Positions 1-10,589 of a DNA stretch of 64,000 bases are shown in pieces; position 1 is the stretch's first letter, and each line of letters opens with the position of its first letter. The stretch is from Henckelia pumila (taxonomy: Eukaryota; Streptophyta; Magnoliopsida; Lamiales; Gesneriaceae), in the NCBI RefSeq assembly GCF_033568475.1, contig NC_133121.1:128186375-128250374 (forward strand), written 5' to 3'. The position numbers and the translations under genes are program-made. Below the pieces are notes generated by a model. That model was not told where the DNA came from and searched no databases. It was given only the letters and a program-made list of their open reading frames with translations.

Positions 1-2
1 CT

Positions 3-3000
3 GCTGGAAAGGGAAAGTTACAATTCAACGATGTCAGAGATCGAATCCTTGGTGAAGAAGTTCGCAGGAGGGATTCGGGAGAAGCAACATCATCGAGATC
101 TGCCCTAAATCTCGAAAACAGAAGTAGGGGCAGAAGTGCTGAAAAGAATTCTAACAGATGGCGTGGCAGATCCAAATCAAGAACTGGAAAAGACAAAAAT
201 ACCTTCGAAAAGAAATTGAAGTGCTGGAGCTGTGGTGAAACTGGTCACATGAAAAAGGACTGCAGATCACCCAAGAATAATGCAAATGCTGTTACTGAGG
301 ATGTACATGATGCCTTAGTACTATCCATGGAAAGTCCGGTTGATTCTTGGGTTATGGATTCAGGAGCTTCATTTCATACCACCGGTGATCGTGAGGTATT
401 CAGTAATTACATTGTTGGTAATTACGGAAAAGTTTTCCTGGCTGATGGAAAACCGTTGGAAATAGCTGGTATGGGTGATATCAGTTTGAAAATGTCAAAC
501 GGATCCATCTGGAAGCTCAACAAAGTGAGGCATGTACCAAAGTTGACCCGAAATCTGATCTCAGTGGGACAACTCGATGACGAAGGCCATAAAGTGACCT
601 TTGGTGACGGCTCTTGGAAAGTGAGCAAAGGAGCCATGATTGTTGCTCGAGGAACGAAAACTGGAACCCTCTACATGACTTCCAGTTGCAGAGACATGTT
701 AGCAGTTGTGGATGCTGGAGCTAACTCAAGTCTATGGCACTGTAGACTTGGACATATGAGTGAGAAAGGAATGAAGATGCTGATGTCAAAAGGGAAACTA
801 CCGGAGTTAAAAAATGTCGAACACAAACTGTGTGAAAGTTGTGTTCTTGGAAAGCAGAAAAGAGTGAGCTTTTCGAAAAGCGGTAGAGAACCGAAAGCAG
901 CAAAGTTGGAGCTGGTTCATACTGACGTGTGGGGGCCATCTCCTGTGACATCCCTTGGAGGCTCAAGATACTACGTCACATTCATCGACGATTCGAGCAG
1001 GAAGGTTTGGGTTTATTTTCTGAAAAATAAATCTGATGTTTACGAGACCTTTAAGAGGTGGAAAGTCATGGTGGAAAATGAGACCAACTTGAAAGTGAAG
1101 TGTTTACGGTCTGATAATGGTGGAGAATATGAAGATTTTGAATTCAAGAAATATTGTGCACAGAACGGGATCAAGATGAAGAAAACCATTCCTGGTACTC
1201 CTCAACAGAATGGTGTGGCTGAAAGAATGAACAGAACCCTGAATGAACGTGCCAGGAGCATGAGATTGCACGCTGGACTGCCAAAATCATTCTGGGCTGA
1301 TGCAGTTAACACTGCAGCTTATCTGATCAACAGAGGACCTTCGGTACCACTTGATTGCAGAATACCAGAGGAGGTCTGGAGCGGCAAAGGAGTAAACCTT
1401 TCGTTCTTGAAAGTGTTTGGTTGTCTCTCATATATTCACATCGATTCAACCAACAGAACGAAACTTGATCCGAAATCAAAGAAGTGTTTCTTTATTGGTT
1501 ATGGAGATAATGAGTTTGGTTATCGGTTCTGGGATGACCAAAATCGAAAGATCGTTCGGAGCAGAGATGTCATTTTCAATGAACAAGTTTTGTACAAGGA
1601 CAAGTCAGACATTGCAGCAGGAGATAAATGTCCTGAAGTCCAGAAGTCAAATGAAGTGCCATTGATAGATATTCCTATGAATGAGTCGGAGGATAGTAAC
1701 CATGAAGAAGAAACTGCACAAGAAGCTGATCCACGAACTCCGGTGATTGAACTCAGGAGATCGTCGAGAACAATCAGACCACCTCAGAAATACTCCCCTG
1801 CACTTCACTATATTTTGCTGACTGATAAAGGTGAACCGGAAACCTTTGAAGAAGCAATGCAAAATGATGATTCAACCAAGTGGGAGTTAGCCATGGAAGA
1901 TGAGTTGGATTCACTGTCATCCAATCATACTTGGAAGTTGACGAAACTTCCGGAAGGCAAGAAAGAATTACACAACAAGTGGGTGTACCGGATCAAAGAA
2001 GAAGTTGATGGCAGCAAACGGTACAAAGCAAGACTTGTTGTAAAAGGCTTTCAACAAAGAGAAGGAGTTGATTACACCGAGATTTTCTCTCCAGTGGTTA
2101 AGTTAACCACTATCAGAACAGTACTTGGACTAGTGGCTAAGGAAGATTTACATCTGGAGCAGTTGGATGTAAAGACGGCGTTTCTTCATGGTGATTTGGA
2201 TGAAGAAATTTATATGAAGCAGCCACAGGGATTTGAAGTACGAGGGAAGGAGAAAATGGTATGCAAACTTCAGAAGAGCTTGTACGGTCTCAAACAAGCT
2301 CCAAGACAGTGGTACAAGAAGTTTGACGGATTCATGAATAACAACGGTTTCCTGAGGTGCCAGGCAGATCACTGTTGTTATGTGAAGAAGATTGATGGTT
2401 CATATATCATTCTACTGCTATATGTGGATGACATGTTAATAGCAGGAGCGTGTCTGGAGGAGATTGATAAGCTCAAGAGAGAGTTATCAAAAGAATTTGA
2501 TATGAAGGATTTGGGAGCTGCAAAACAAATTCTTGGTATGAGGATCTTGAGAGATAGGGTGAACGGAGTCTTGAAGCTATCTCAGGCAGAGTACGTGAAA
2601 AAGGTGCTTAGCAGATTCAACATGGATGAAGCTAAACCTGTGAGTACTCCTTTGGCTAGTCATTTCAAACTAACCAAAGCCCAATCACCATCGACGGAGC
2701 AGGAGCATGCTTATATGAATAAGGTTCCTTATGCATCTGCTGTCGGAAGCCTCATGTATGCAATGGTGTGCACCAGATCAGACATAGCACATGCAGTGGG
2801 AGTTGTGAGCAGGTTTATGAGCAATCCAGGGAAACAACATTGGGAAGCAGTGAAGTGGATTCTCAGATATTTGAAAGGTACTGTTAGTTCATCTCTGTGC
2901 TTCAGAAAGTCAAATTCAGGCTTACAGGGTTTTGTAGATTCCGACATGGGTGGTGACTTAGACGGCAGGAAGAGTACTACTGGATATGTGTTCACATTAG

Positions 3001-3383
3001 GTGGTACGGCAGTAAGCTGGGTGTCCAAGTTGCAAAAGATTGTTGCACTTTCGACCACTGAATCTGAGTATGTTGCAGTGACAGAAGCTAGCAAGGAGAT
3101 GATATGGTTGAGATCATTCCTTGAGGAATTGGGTCAGAAGCTTGAGGATAGCACATTACATTGTGACAGTCAGAGTGCTATTCATTTGGCAAAGAATCCT
3201 GTTTATCATGCTAGGACGAAACATATACAGGTTCGGTACCATTTCATCAGATCTGTTCTGGAAGATGGAATCTTGATGCTTGAGAAGATTCCTGGAAGTA
3301 AAAATCCAGCTGATATGTTCACAAAGGCGGTGACCACTGACAAACTGAAGTTATGCTCGACTTCAGTCGGACTGCAAGTATGA
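3..3383 (+). CDS. Ty1-copia Gag-Pol polyprotein, 5' partial
   Basis: The frame is open from position 3, the window edge, to the TGA at 3381-3383, so the true start lies outside. The first ~70 residues are the basic, Arg/Ser-rich end of gag, followed by a CCHC zinc knuckle (CWSCGETGHMKKDC, 221-262). Next come the protease with DSGAS (about 357-371), a GAG-pre-integrase zinc region (HCRLGH, CESC), the integrase core with DDE-type residues (HTDVWGP, SDNGGE, PQQNGVAER), the reverse transcriptase with YVDDM (about 2421-2435), and RNase H with an acidic triad (DSDMGG, TESEY, HCDSQ). All catalytic motifs are present. The product would copy and integrate the element from virus-like particles. Transcription would come from the LTR. 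Confidence 0.93.
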   Translation, partial: AGKGKLQFNDVRDRILGEEVRRRDSGEATSSRSALNLENRSRGRSAEKNSNRWRGRSKSRTGKDKNTFEKKLKCWSCGETGHMKKDCRSPKNNANAVTEDVHDALVLSMESPVDSWVMDSGASFHTTGDREVFSNYIVGNYGKVFLADGKPLEIAGMGDISLKMSNGSIWKLNKVRHVPKLTRNLISVGQLDDEGHKVTFGDGSWKVSKGAMIVARGTKTGTLYMTSSCRDMLAVVDAGANSSLWHCRLGHMSEKGMKMLMSKGKLPELKNVEHKLCESCVLGKQKRVSFSKSGREPKAAKLELVHTDVWGPSPVTSLGGSRYYVTFIDDSSRKVWVYFLKNKSDVYETFKRWKVMVENETNLKVKCLRSDNGGEYEDFEFKKYCAQNGIKMKKTIPGTPQQNGVAERMNRTLNERARSMRLHAGLPKSFWADAVNTAAYLINRGPSVPLDCRIPEEVWSGKGVNLSFLKVFGCLSYIHIDSTNRTKLDPKSKKCFFIGYGDNEFGYRFWDDQNRKIVRSRDVIFNEQVLYKDKSDIAAGDKCPEVQKSNEVPLIDIPMNESEDSNHEEETAQEADPRTPVIELRRSSRTIRPPQKYSPALHYILLTDKGEPETFEEAMQNDDSTKWELAMEDELDSLSSNHTWKLTKLPEGKKELHNKWVYRIKEEVDGSKRYKARLVVKGFQQREGVDYTEIFSPVVKLTTIRTVLGLVAKEDLHLEQLDVKTAFLHGDLDEEIYMKQPQGFEVRGKEKMVCKLQKSLYGLKQAPRQWYKKFDGFMNNNGFLRCQADHCCYVKKIDGSYIILLLYVDDMLIAGACLEEIDKLKRELSKEFDMKDLGAAKQILGMRILRDRVNGVLKLSQAEYVKKVLSRFNMDEAKPVSTPLASHFKLTKAQSPSTEQEHAYMNKVPYASAVGSLMYAMVCTRSDIAHAVGVVSRFMSNPGKQHWEAVKWILRYLKGTVSSSLCFRKSNSGLQGFVDSDMGGDLDGRKSTTGYVFTLGGTAVSWVSKLQKIVALSTTESEYVAVTEASKEMIWLRSFLEELGQKLEDSTLHCDSQSAIHLAKNPVYHARTKHIQVRYHFIRSVLEDGILMLEKIPGSKNPADMFTKAVTTDKLKLCSTSVGLQV

Positions 3384-3442
3384 AAGAGAAAACATGAGTT
3401 GCTGCATTGATTGTGTGAAGTCATGATTGAAATCAAGTCTTC

Positions 3443-3454
3443 AAGTGGGAGATT
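3443..3454 (+). other. Polypurine tract of the Tnt1-like element
   Basis: The purine-rich AAGTGGGAGATT sits immediately before the TG of the LTR. It is the usual plus-strand primer of plant copia elements and fixes the LTR start at 3455. Confidence 0.85.
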
Positions 3455-3875
3455 TGTTAGGTGGCAGCTAATTGGTGGAGGTTGACAGATAGGAGCTAGT
3501 AGTTGGGAAGTGGGGAGGTGATGCATTTAATTCACACGGTTTGGGAGCTCTATAAATAGAGCTCCCCATTCTCTGTTTCTATCATCCCAAATTCGAGAGA
3601 AGCAAATAGCAAGTGAGGAAAAGAAACAAAGAGTTTCTTGAGTGTTCTTTCTTGTGTGAGTTAGAGAATTATTTCTCGGTAATACTCGGCGAGTGGGATA
3701 GTGAGAGATATAGTGTTTTGTATACACTTGTAATATTTCTCCGGTCATAAATATTGCAGCAGCTCCGTGGACGTAGCCTATATTGGGTGAACCACGTAAA
3801 TCTTGGTGTTCTTGTTGATTGTTTTATTCCGCAATTATTATTATCGTCATGATCATTTCGGCATAATCCATAACA
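3455..3875 (+). repeat. 3' LTR of the Tnt1-like element (421 bp)
   Basis: The LTR begins TGTTA and ends TAACA (inverted termini), with a polypurine tract directly upstream. It contains a TATA box at 3551-3558 inside a perfect palindrome and a transcribed-looking leader downstream. Its right edge falls two bases before the ATG of a RING-H2 reading frame. The 5' LTR is outside the window, so LTR divergence cannot be measured. Confidence 0.88.
3543..3566 (+). promoter_or_regulatory. LTR TATA box inside a 24-bp perfect palindrome
   Basis: TATAAATA (3551-3558) lies at the centre of two 11-bp arms, GGGAGCTCTAT (3543-3553) and ATAGAGCTCCC (3556-3566), separated by AA. It is the likely core promoter of the element. 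The symmetry lets the DNA or any transcript across it fold as a hairpin and places a TATA-like sequence on both strands. Confidence 0.75.
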
Positions 3876-3877
3876 GA

Positions 3878-4117
3878 ATGGACGACTCTGAAATCAATAT
3901 CTGCACAGAAATGGTGGTTCTTTGTGAAAGCAGAACAAATCCAGGGCCTGATTCTCATGCCTGTCCAATATGCCTCGAGTTATATATTCCTGAAGATATT
4001 GTAAGGAGGACAGAAAAATGTGGGCATTGTTTCCATGCTCAATGCATTGAATTGTGGTTAAGGAAAAACATCACCTGCCCTGTTTGCAGAACAGCCCTTC
4101 TTGATGTTGAATCATGA
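3878..4117 (+). CDS. RING-H2 zinc-finger protein, probably 5'-truncated by the LTR insertion
   Basis: The frame from ATG 3878 encodes 79 residues ending in a complete RING-H2 finger: CPIC, then CGHCFHAQC, then CPVC, with a Trp between the sixth and seventh ligands. RING-H2 fingers of this kind are E3 ubiquitin ligases that bind E2 enzymes. Plant ATL-type proteins normally have a membrane segment and a GLD region before the finger, and neither is present here. The copia LTR ends at 3875, so the missing 5' part probably lies left of the whole retrotransposon, outside the window. The same frame stays open into the LTR back to ATG 3803, so an LTR-initiated transcript could encode a 104-residue chimera. 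It may be a real small gene or a disrupted remnant. The RING call is firm and function is inferred. Confidence 0.6.
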   Translation: MDDSEINICTEMVVLCESRTNPGPDSHACPICLELYIPEDIVRRTEKCGHCFHAQCIELWLRKNITCPVCRTALLDVES

Positions 4118-5548
4118 TATATATTTTTTTAGTTTCAGATGATTTATTATATTATTTTTCTTCTCATTGAAAGAATAGTTTTGGAATGATTTTTATACGA
4201 GAGATTAAATAATTTAATTTCTATATTAGAATTAGTGGTCATGACATGATGTAAGATGTATTAGTTAGTTGTACTTGTAGTTAACTTTAACATAAAAAGG
4301 AAATGGAAATTTTAGAGGAAATGCATCTAATCAATTAAGCTTTATGTACATATAATATAATGTTTACCCATTGATTCTACTTGAAACCTCAGTTGGACGT
4401 TTCCTTCTGTTTTATCCGTTTATCATTTCTCTAATTCTTAACATGGGAATTTTTGTTAGCCAAGTGCCACAAGCCTTCCCAAAGGTGAAGGGGTCAATTT
4501 TTTATTTTTTATTTTTTTTGGTTATTATTATTTTTTACATGAATTGTACGGGTCAAGGTGGGAGTCTCATGTCCATAGTCTACTACCAATTTAGTAAATA
4601 ATTGTTAACTAGTCGAACACTCATTTGTCGTAAGTTTCTTGTTCCCTCGCCATTATGTCAGCATGGTTCGATTTATGAATTTAGACAACTGAACACTTTT
4701 TAACATATTTTTTACGGACAAAATTAATATGATCCAAGTTGGGGTTTCGTGTTCAAAACCCAATTATTATAAATTATCCCCGCTACTTGAAAAAAATTCT
4801 GCTCGAGCCAAGGCCGGATGGTACCATTTATAATCAATAATTTTTTTTTGGAAGAAATCAATATCAAATCTATCTGACATACTGTACGCTACATTCAATG
4901 GTCCAATTTTAATTTCGTGGGTCCACATATTTTCATAGGCCTCACATGTTCAAATCAATTTTGGATCATTAGATCTTACAGTAAAATACTACTATTGTGC
5001 TAGCATGAACTCAACAGTGAGACACATATAATGCGTGAGCCGTGATATTAATGCCTAGAAAATCACTTAATTCAATATCATTCTATCAATCTCATTTTTT
5101 TAAAAAAACTAATTTCTATCAATCTTCGTTCAAGCTCGAGACTCACGAAGTAGGTATTCAATCAGTGGAAAATAGCTAACTACTTCTGTTAAATATTTTC
5201 TATAAATCAACTATTATTTAATTTTGATTACATATTATATTATATTGTCTTGTTTTTCAAAAAATACAGGTTACCAACTATTAATTTAATTATACGAGTC
5301 CATAAACAGAAATTCCATGCAGAAACCCAAACGTCATGCCTTTTTCCAATAGTTCTGTATAGAAGTAAAATAAGTAGTCAGCGTTAGGTAGTCGGTTAAC
5401 GAAGAAGAGACTGGTAGATTTGGTCACCAAGAATTTTAAAACTTCTGAGCAAGAGATTTTGATTCAGGGGTTTTTATAAGATAAGATAAGATGGCCAATT
5501 TCAATTCTTAATTACTACCAGACGTTCTTTTTTTGAAACAGTGTATTG
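4118..5548. other. Spacer and presumed LACS promoter/leader
   Basis: AT-rich spacer between the RING fragment and the LACS start codon, with no convincing gene. Three overlapping GATAAG-like repeats (about 5476-5490) resemble I-box elements. A 6-codon ORF (ATG 5491, stop 5509-5511) lies 37 nt before the LACS ATG and would be an upstream ORF if transcribed. A pyrimidine-rich stretch ending CAG (about 5525-5541) could be a leader-intron acceptor. Confidence 0.4.
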
Positions 5549-8500
5549 ATGGCGGAAACAGACAAGTTCATTGTAGAGATTGAGAAGGCAAAGGAAGGCA
5601 AAGATGGGAAGCCATCAATTGGGCCAGTTTATAGAAATGTGCTTGCTAAAGATGGATTCTTTCCTCTCCCTCAAGAACTTGATAGTTGTTGGGATATTTT
5701 CTGGTAATGAAATTTTAATCTTTTTCTTGTGCGATTGATACTTTCTTGAAAATCGAAAACAAGAAGGAAAAAAAAAATGCTAATTTCCAAATATGAAACG
5801 AGAGAAGAAAGTTTTTTATGCACTTTCTCTCCGTTTTTGCTTGATATCCAAGCATGCCGTGTTAGATGACTCTGCTACTTCGCTTGCATTGCAATCCATT
5901 TTCAGTTCATTGGACACCTGTGAATGTAAATTGTTTGCAAGCAGATGTTTGGATGTTGGTGTGCATTTTTGTCTATATCTCAGTTTTGAAGGAGAATATA
6001 CGTGATTGGCAAGGGATCTCTCTGCTTGGGAATTGGACTAGTGTTTCCTTTGTGCACTGATCAAGCGCAGAATGTTGATATACTCATAAGTTTTTGTGAC
6101 CTCATTTGCAGTCGGTCTGTGAAAAAATTTCCCAATAATGCAATGCTTGGTGAGCGGGACATGGTGACAGGGAAGGTATGAAAATATTTTAATGCTTCTA
6201 TATCTTCTATTTTATATTTTTGTCCAGGGGCATTGGTGATGCTGAAGAGGTGGGGCAAACACGGGCTAATGTACTTTTTTTGTTCGTTTTTGAATTTTGA
6301 GTACTTGCAGGCAGGTTCGTATGTGTGGTTCACTTATCAAGAAGTTTATGACTTAGTTCTTAAAATTGGAGCCTCCATTTGTTCTTGTGGTTCCATGCAG
6401 GTAAGATTTTCAGGCTTCAACTTCAACAGGTAGATGCTCTTTAAGACATAAAACGAAGTTTTGATATGTAGGCTGGTTTGTGCCATGCGTGTTTGATATG
6501 TAGATTGAGCTAATAATACTCCAAGTTCGGCATGTTTTATTGATATGTGGACTGGTTTGTCCCATGCCTTTTGATGCACCACTCAATCTTTTTGATGGAA
6601 TCTATTCTTTATAACTAACTCATTTTTGTTTCACATGTTTGATTCAACTCCTTTTATATGTGTTGATGTTCCTTTCCGCACAATTAAATTAAAACTTCAA
6701 CGCAAATTGAGACGAACCTATCGATCATAAATTCATAATGCGTGTGTTTGTTTATTGATTATTCTATTTTGTACAGGGTGATAGGTGTGGGATCTACGGA
6801 GCAAACTGCTCAAACTGGGTTATAACTATGCAGGTTATTGAAGCTTATTTGTAGGACTAAAATTTGAATATTATTTGTATCGGACGGTTATGATTGTTGA
6901 CCGTCCAAGCCATAAATTTTCTGTGTGTTTCATTTCCACCATTTAATCAATATTCTCCTTTTTTATGTATGGAATATTGAATATATGACCCGTTTGATGC
7001 TTGCATAATGAGTGATTCCTTAATGGGGGAATAATATAATAGTAGGTATATCTTTTGCAGGCTTGCAATGCTTATGGTCTGTACTGTGTTCCCTTGTACG
7101 ATACTCTTGGTAAGTTCCTGAGTAGTCTCCGTTCACCATACAGACTAAGAATTTGTTAGGCATGGTGAAATATTTACATATACATCATTTCCACAACCGT
7201 AATGGGAATTTGGCTTTTGAACACTGTATTACATTCATGGTTTTAGGTGCTGGAGCAGTGGAATATATTATTAGCCATGCTGAGATTTCTATTGTTTTTG
7301 TGGAGGAAAACAAAATTTCTGAGGTAATGATTTTATTGCAATATTGATCATCAGGAAACTGTTTTTTTTATTTTCAACCTCTTATATTCAGAAACTTGAT
7401 GCACCAACTGCTTCAGTTATCTGACCGCTTTTAACAAAAAATGCAGGTACTGAAAACATTTCCTAGCACTGAAAAATACTTGAAGAGTAAGTTGCTTTTC
7501 AGGATTTTATTATAGGTAAATCAAACAATAATCCTTTTAAGTCACTAATTCATTGCTATAGCAATTGTAAGCTTTGGAAAGATCAGCCCACAACAAAAGA
7601 AGGAAGCTGGAAACTTTGGCATCAAAATGTATTCTTGGAATGAATTTTTACTTCTGGTATGCTGATTCTTTCAACTAAAATGAGACTATTATTAAAATTT
7701 GTGTCTGTCTAATTTCCCTCTTCCCTCCTTGTGGGATTTGCGCAGCATATACATTTGTGTTGAATTGCAGCATTTCCATGCATAACCGGGTAGTTAATAT
7801 TATTGTATTATCCTTAAATTATATTCCAGGGAATTGACAAGCGATTTGACATTCCCACCAAGAAGAAAACAGATATTTGTACAATAATGTACACAAGTGG
7901 GACAACAGGTGATCCAAAGGGAGTCGTGATTTCCAACGAGAACATTCTTTCAGTTATATTTGGAGTAAATAACCATTTGGAGAGCATGAATCAAGAGGTG
8001 AATTCATATTGTCTTCATATACTCTTTGTGCCTAACCGAGCTGCTAGAATCAGCCTCTTTTTCACCCCTTTAATTGAAAAATAAGAATGCATTAAATGTG
8101 TCTCTCTCAATCACAGTTTTGCGAGACAGACGTATATTTTTCTTTTCTCCCTCTGGCACATATATTTGATCGGGTAACTGAAGAGTTGTTCATATCGAAA
8201 GGCGCTGCAATTGGATTTTGGCACAAAGTATGTGTAAGATAATAGATTTCAGATTCCTAAGATTTAAATTTTGTAAACATTGACTCAATCGTTATGAATG
8301 GTTTTCAGGATATTAAGTGTTTGCTTGACGATATCAAAGAGCTTAAACCAACAGTATTCTGTGCTGTTCCTCGTGTGTTGGACAGAATATATTCAGGTTT
8401 TTGTGAACTATGCTTCACTTGCAATTGGTAAAAAGGTCCCTTAATGTGTTCACATTGATATTAAAAATTCGCCAACTTCCATCCACTCCACCTCCAACCT

Positions 8501-10589
8501 CAAATTACACTTTCAAATTCAGAACAACTTAGTGTAGTCTGAAGTCTGAACTTTTCCCAACGCGTGACACTGCAAATGCCTGTTAAAGTGCTTAGTCCAA
8601 AAACAAGTTTCTGCAGATGATGTGTGAATCAGGTTGTCTTGTGTTTATATTGGCAAGTTTTACTGTTTTTCAGGTTTGATTGAGAAGATCTCTGCAGCCG
8701 GGGTCGTCAAACATGCACTCTTTAATATTGCTTATTCCTAGTAAGAATCAAAATTAATAATGATGCTTCCTAGTGTGAATCAGGTTGCCTTGTGCTGTAT
8801 TCTATTCGTGATGCACTCTTAAACTTCAGAAATGGCAAAAAATTATCTAGGTTCTAGGATGTTGGTTATGTAAGAATCAAAATGCTGGAAACATATGATA
8901 CGAATATGTGTGTTATAGTATTATATGGTCATTTACTCCATCCATCTGACAAACATATGAAAAACATATTAAAATTTGCTTGTAGGGACGATTATAGATG
9001 AAGTCAAAGGTTTGATTCCTTAAAAATATTTCTTTCATGTATTGATGATGGTGTACTTCGATGTTGCAGCAAACTGCGTAACATGCATAAAGGCTATAAA
9101 CATGTGGAAGCAGCGCCAATTTTTGACAAAATTATTTTCGACAAGGTGATGAATTAACAGCTGTTGCCAGCTTATGGTTCTTAAGTTTTTCAGACTAATT
9201 TGAATGTGATCCCAAGTGTCGACGACCCATTGAGTTGTAAATTTTAGGTGAACGAAGGTTTAGGTGGGAATTTACGGCTCATCTTATCTGGAGCAGCGCC
9301 TCTTTCTCACAGTGTGGAAACCTTCCTCCGTGTCGTGACATGTGCTCATGTTCTTCAGGGATATGGTTGATAGCATACTAAAACTAAATTTATGTGGCCT
9401 AAATCTTATGTCTTTGATAGTGAAGATGGATACATGTGATGTACTGTGCTGTAGGTTTAACTGAAACCTGTGCCGGGTCTTTTGCTGCACACCCGGATAA
9501 AATGGCGATGATTGGTACTGTGGGCCCTCCACTGCCTATGGTAGATATATGCCTGGAATCAGTTCCTGATATGGAATATGACGCCCTTTCAAGTACTCCT
9601 CGAGGAGAAATATGCATCAGGGGGAAGTGTTTGTTCTCGGGATACTACAAACATGAAGATCTCACCAGAGAGGTGATGGTTGGTGATTGGTTTCATACTG
9701 GTATGTTATTTAAGTACTACATTGTTGCTAAGTTTCTTGATGTGTTATGTTTAGTAATATTGTTTGCCCTGAGCCTGCTACAGGTGACATAGGCGAATGG
9801 CAACCAGACGGTAGCATGAAGATTATTGATCGCAAGAAAAATATTTTTAAGCTTTCTCAAGGGGAATATGTATCTGTTGAGAAACTGGAGAGCATTTACT
9901 CTCTCCCCCCAAGTATTGATGCGGTTCGTCCTTTCTTTCAGGACTCCATTTTTCAATTAACTTGCTCAAGTTCTTCTCCCAACAATGTCCAAATCATGTT
10001 TCAGATATGGATATACGGGAATAGTTACAAGTCATTTCTTGTTGCTGTTGTGAACCCGAATTTGGAATCTCTTAAACAATGGGCTCAAGCGAACGAAGCT
10101 ACCATAGATTTGAATGGCATGTGCTCGGATCCAAGAGCAAGAAATCATGTTCTTGGAGAGTTAACTAGTATTGGTGAAAAGGAAAAGGTATTTGATACTG
10201 ATTTGAGGCTTCATTCTCTTCTTTTCTGGTCGATAAAATGTTTTTGTCCAATTGTTTATTCTTAGCCCATTATGTCTGGTTCTACGCTCAAAATCAGTGG
10301 TGAAACTAGAGAGAGGATTTTAATTGCTTGTGTTTGGCAGTTAAAGGGGTTTGAATTCATCAAAGCTGTTCACCTTGACCCGATGCCATTTGACATAGAA
10401 CGTGATCTTCTAGGGCCAACTTACAAGAAGAAGAGGACCCAATTTTTAAAATATTATCAGGTAGTTAGTTCTGCACTATATACTCTGAAAAATAAATGTT
10501 GTTTTAGAAAATTATTCTTACAGGCTTACATAGAACCCTGACTTGGTGTTGAATTGCAGAGAGTCATCGAAGATATGTATAGGATCTGA
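5549..10589 (+). CDS. Long-chain acyl-CoA synthetase (LACS family), 19 coding exons
   Basis: This enzyme activates fatty acids with ATP and CoA via an acyl-AMP intermediate for membrane, wax/cutin or storage lipid synthesis. Exons by eye: 5549-5703, 6112-6175, 6311-6400, 6777-6833, 7061-7109, 7247-7323, 7447-7486, 7562-7656, 7830-7997, 8117-8227, 8309-8396, 8674-8740, 9070-9145, 9248-9365, 9455-9700, 9784-9923, 10005-10187, 10341-10460, 10560-10589. They sum to 1974 nt (657 aa, the usual family length) with phases matching at every junction. Motifs seen are the AMP-binding loop YTSGTTGDPKGV (about aa 230-241), GYGLTET (417-423), TGDIGEW (500-506) and DRKKNIFKLSQGEYV (516-530). There is no C-terminal peroxisomal signal (it ends YRI), so an ER or other non-peroxisomal LACS such as the LACS1-5 group is likely; I cannot choose the member. 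No lesion seen. All catalytic motifs are intact. Confidence 0.93.
9924..10004 (+). other. In-frame, stop-free 81-nt LACS intron (possible exitron)
   Basis: The intron between exons 16 and 17 is 81 nt, divisible by three, starts in phase 0 and has no stop codon. Its donor is weak (GTTCGT). Retention would add 27 residues just before IWIYGNS. Removal restores the spacing I remember for the family, so splicing is the expected default. Confidence 0.6.

Larger units (their letters stand above)
1..3875 (+). mobile_element. Tnt1/Tork-like Ty1-copia retrotransposon, 3' portion
   Basis: This is the 3' part of an LTR retrotransposon whose 5' LTR and start of gag lie left of the window. In order it holds the end of gag, protease, integrase, reverse transcriptase and RNase H (the copia order, integrase before RT), a polypurine tract at 3443-3454, and a 421-bp LTR that starts TGTTAG and ends TAACA. 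The pol frame has no stop or frameshift, so the copy looks young. The expected 5-bp target duplication would begin at 3876 (GAATG), but the left copy cannot be checked here. Assignment to the Tork/Tnt1 lineage is from remembered motifs. Confidence 0.9.
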
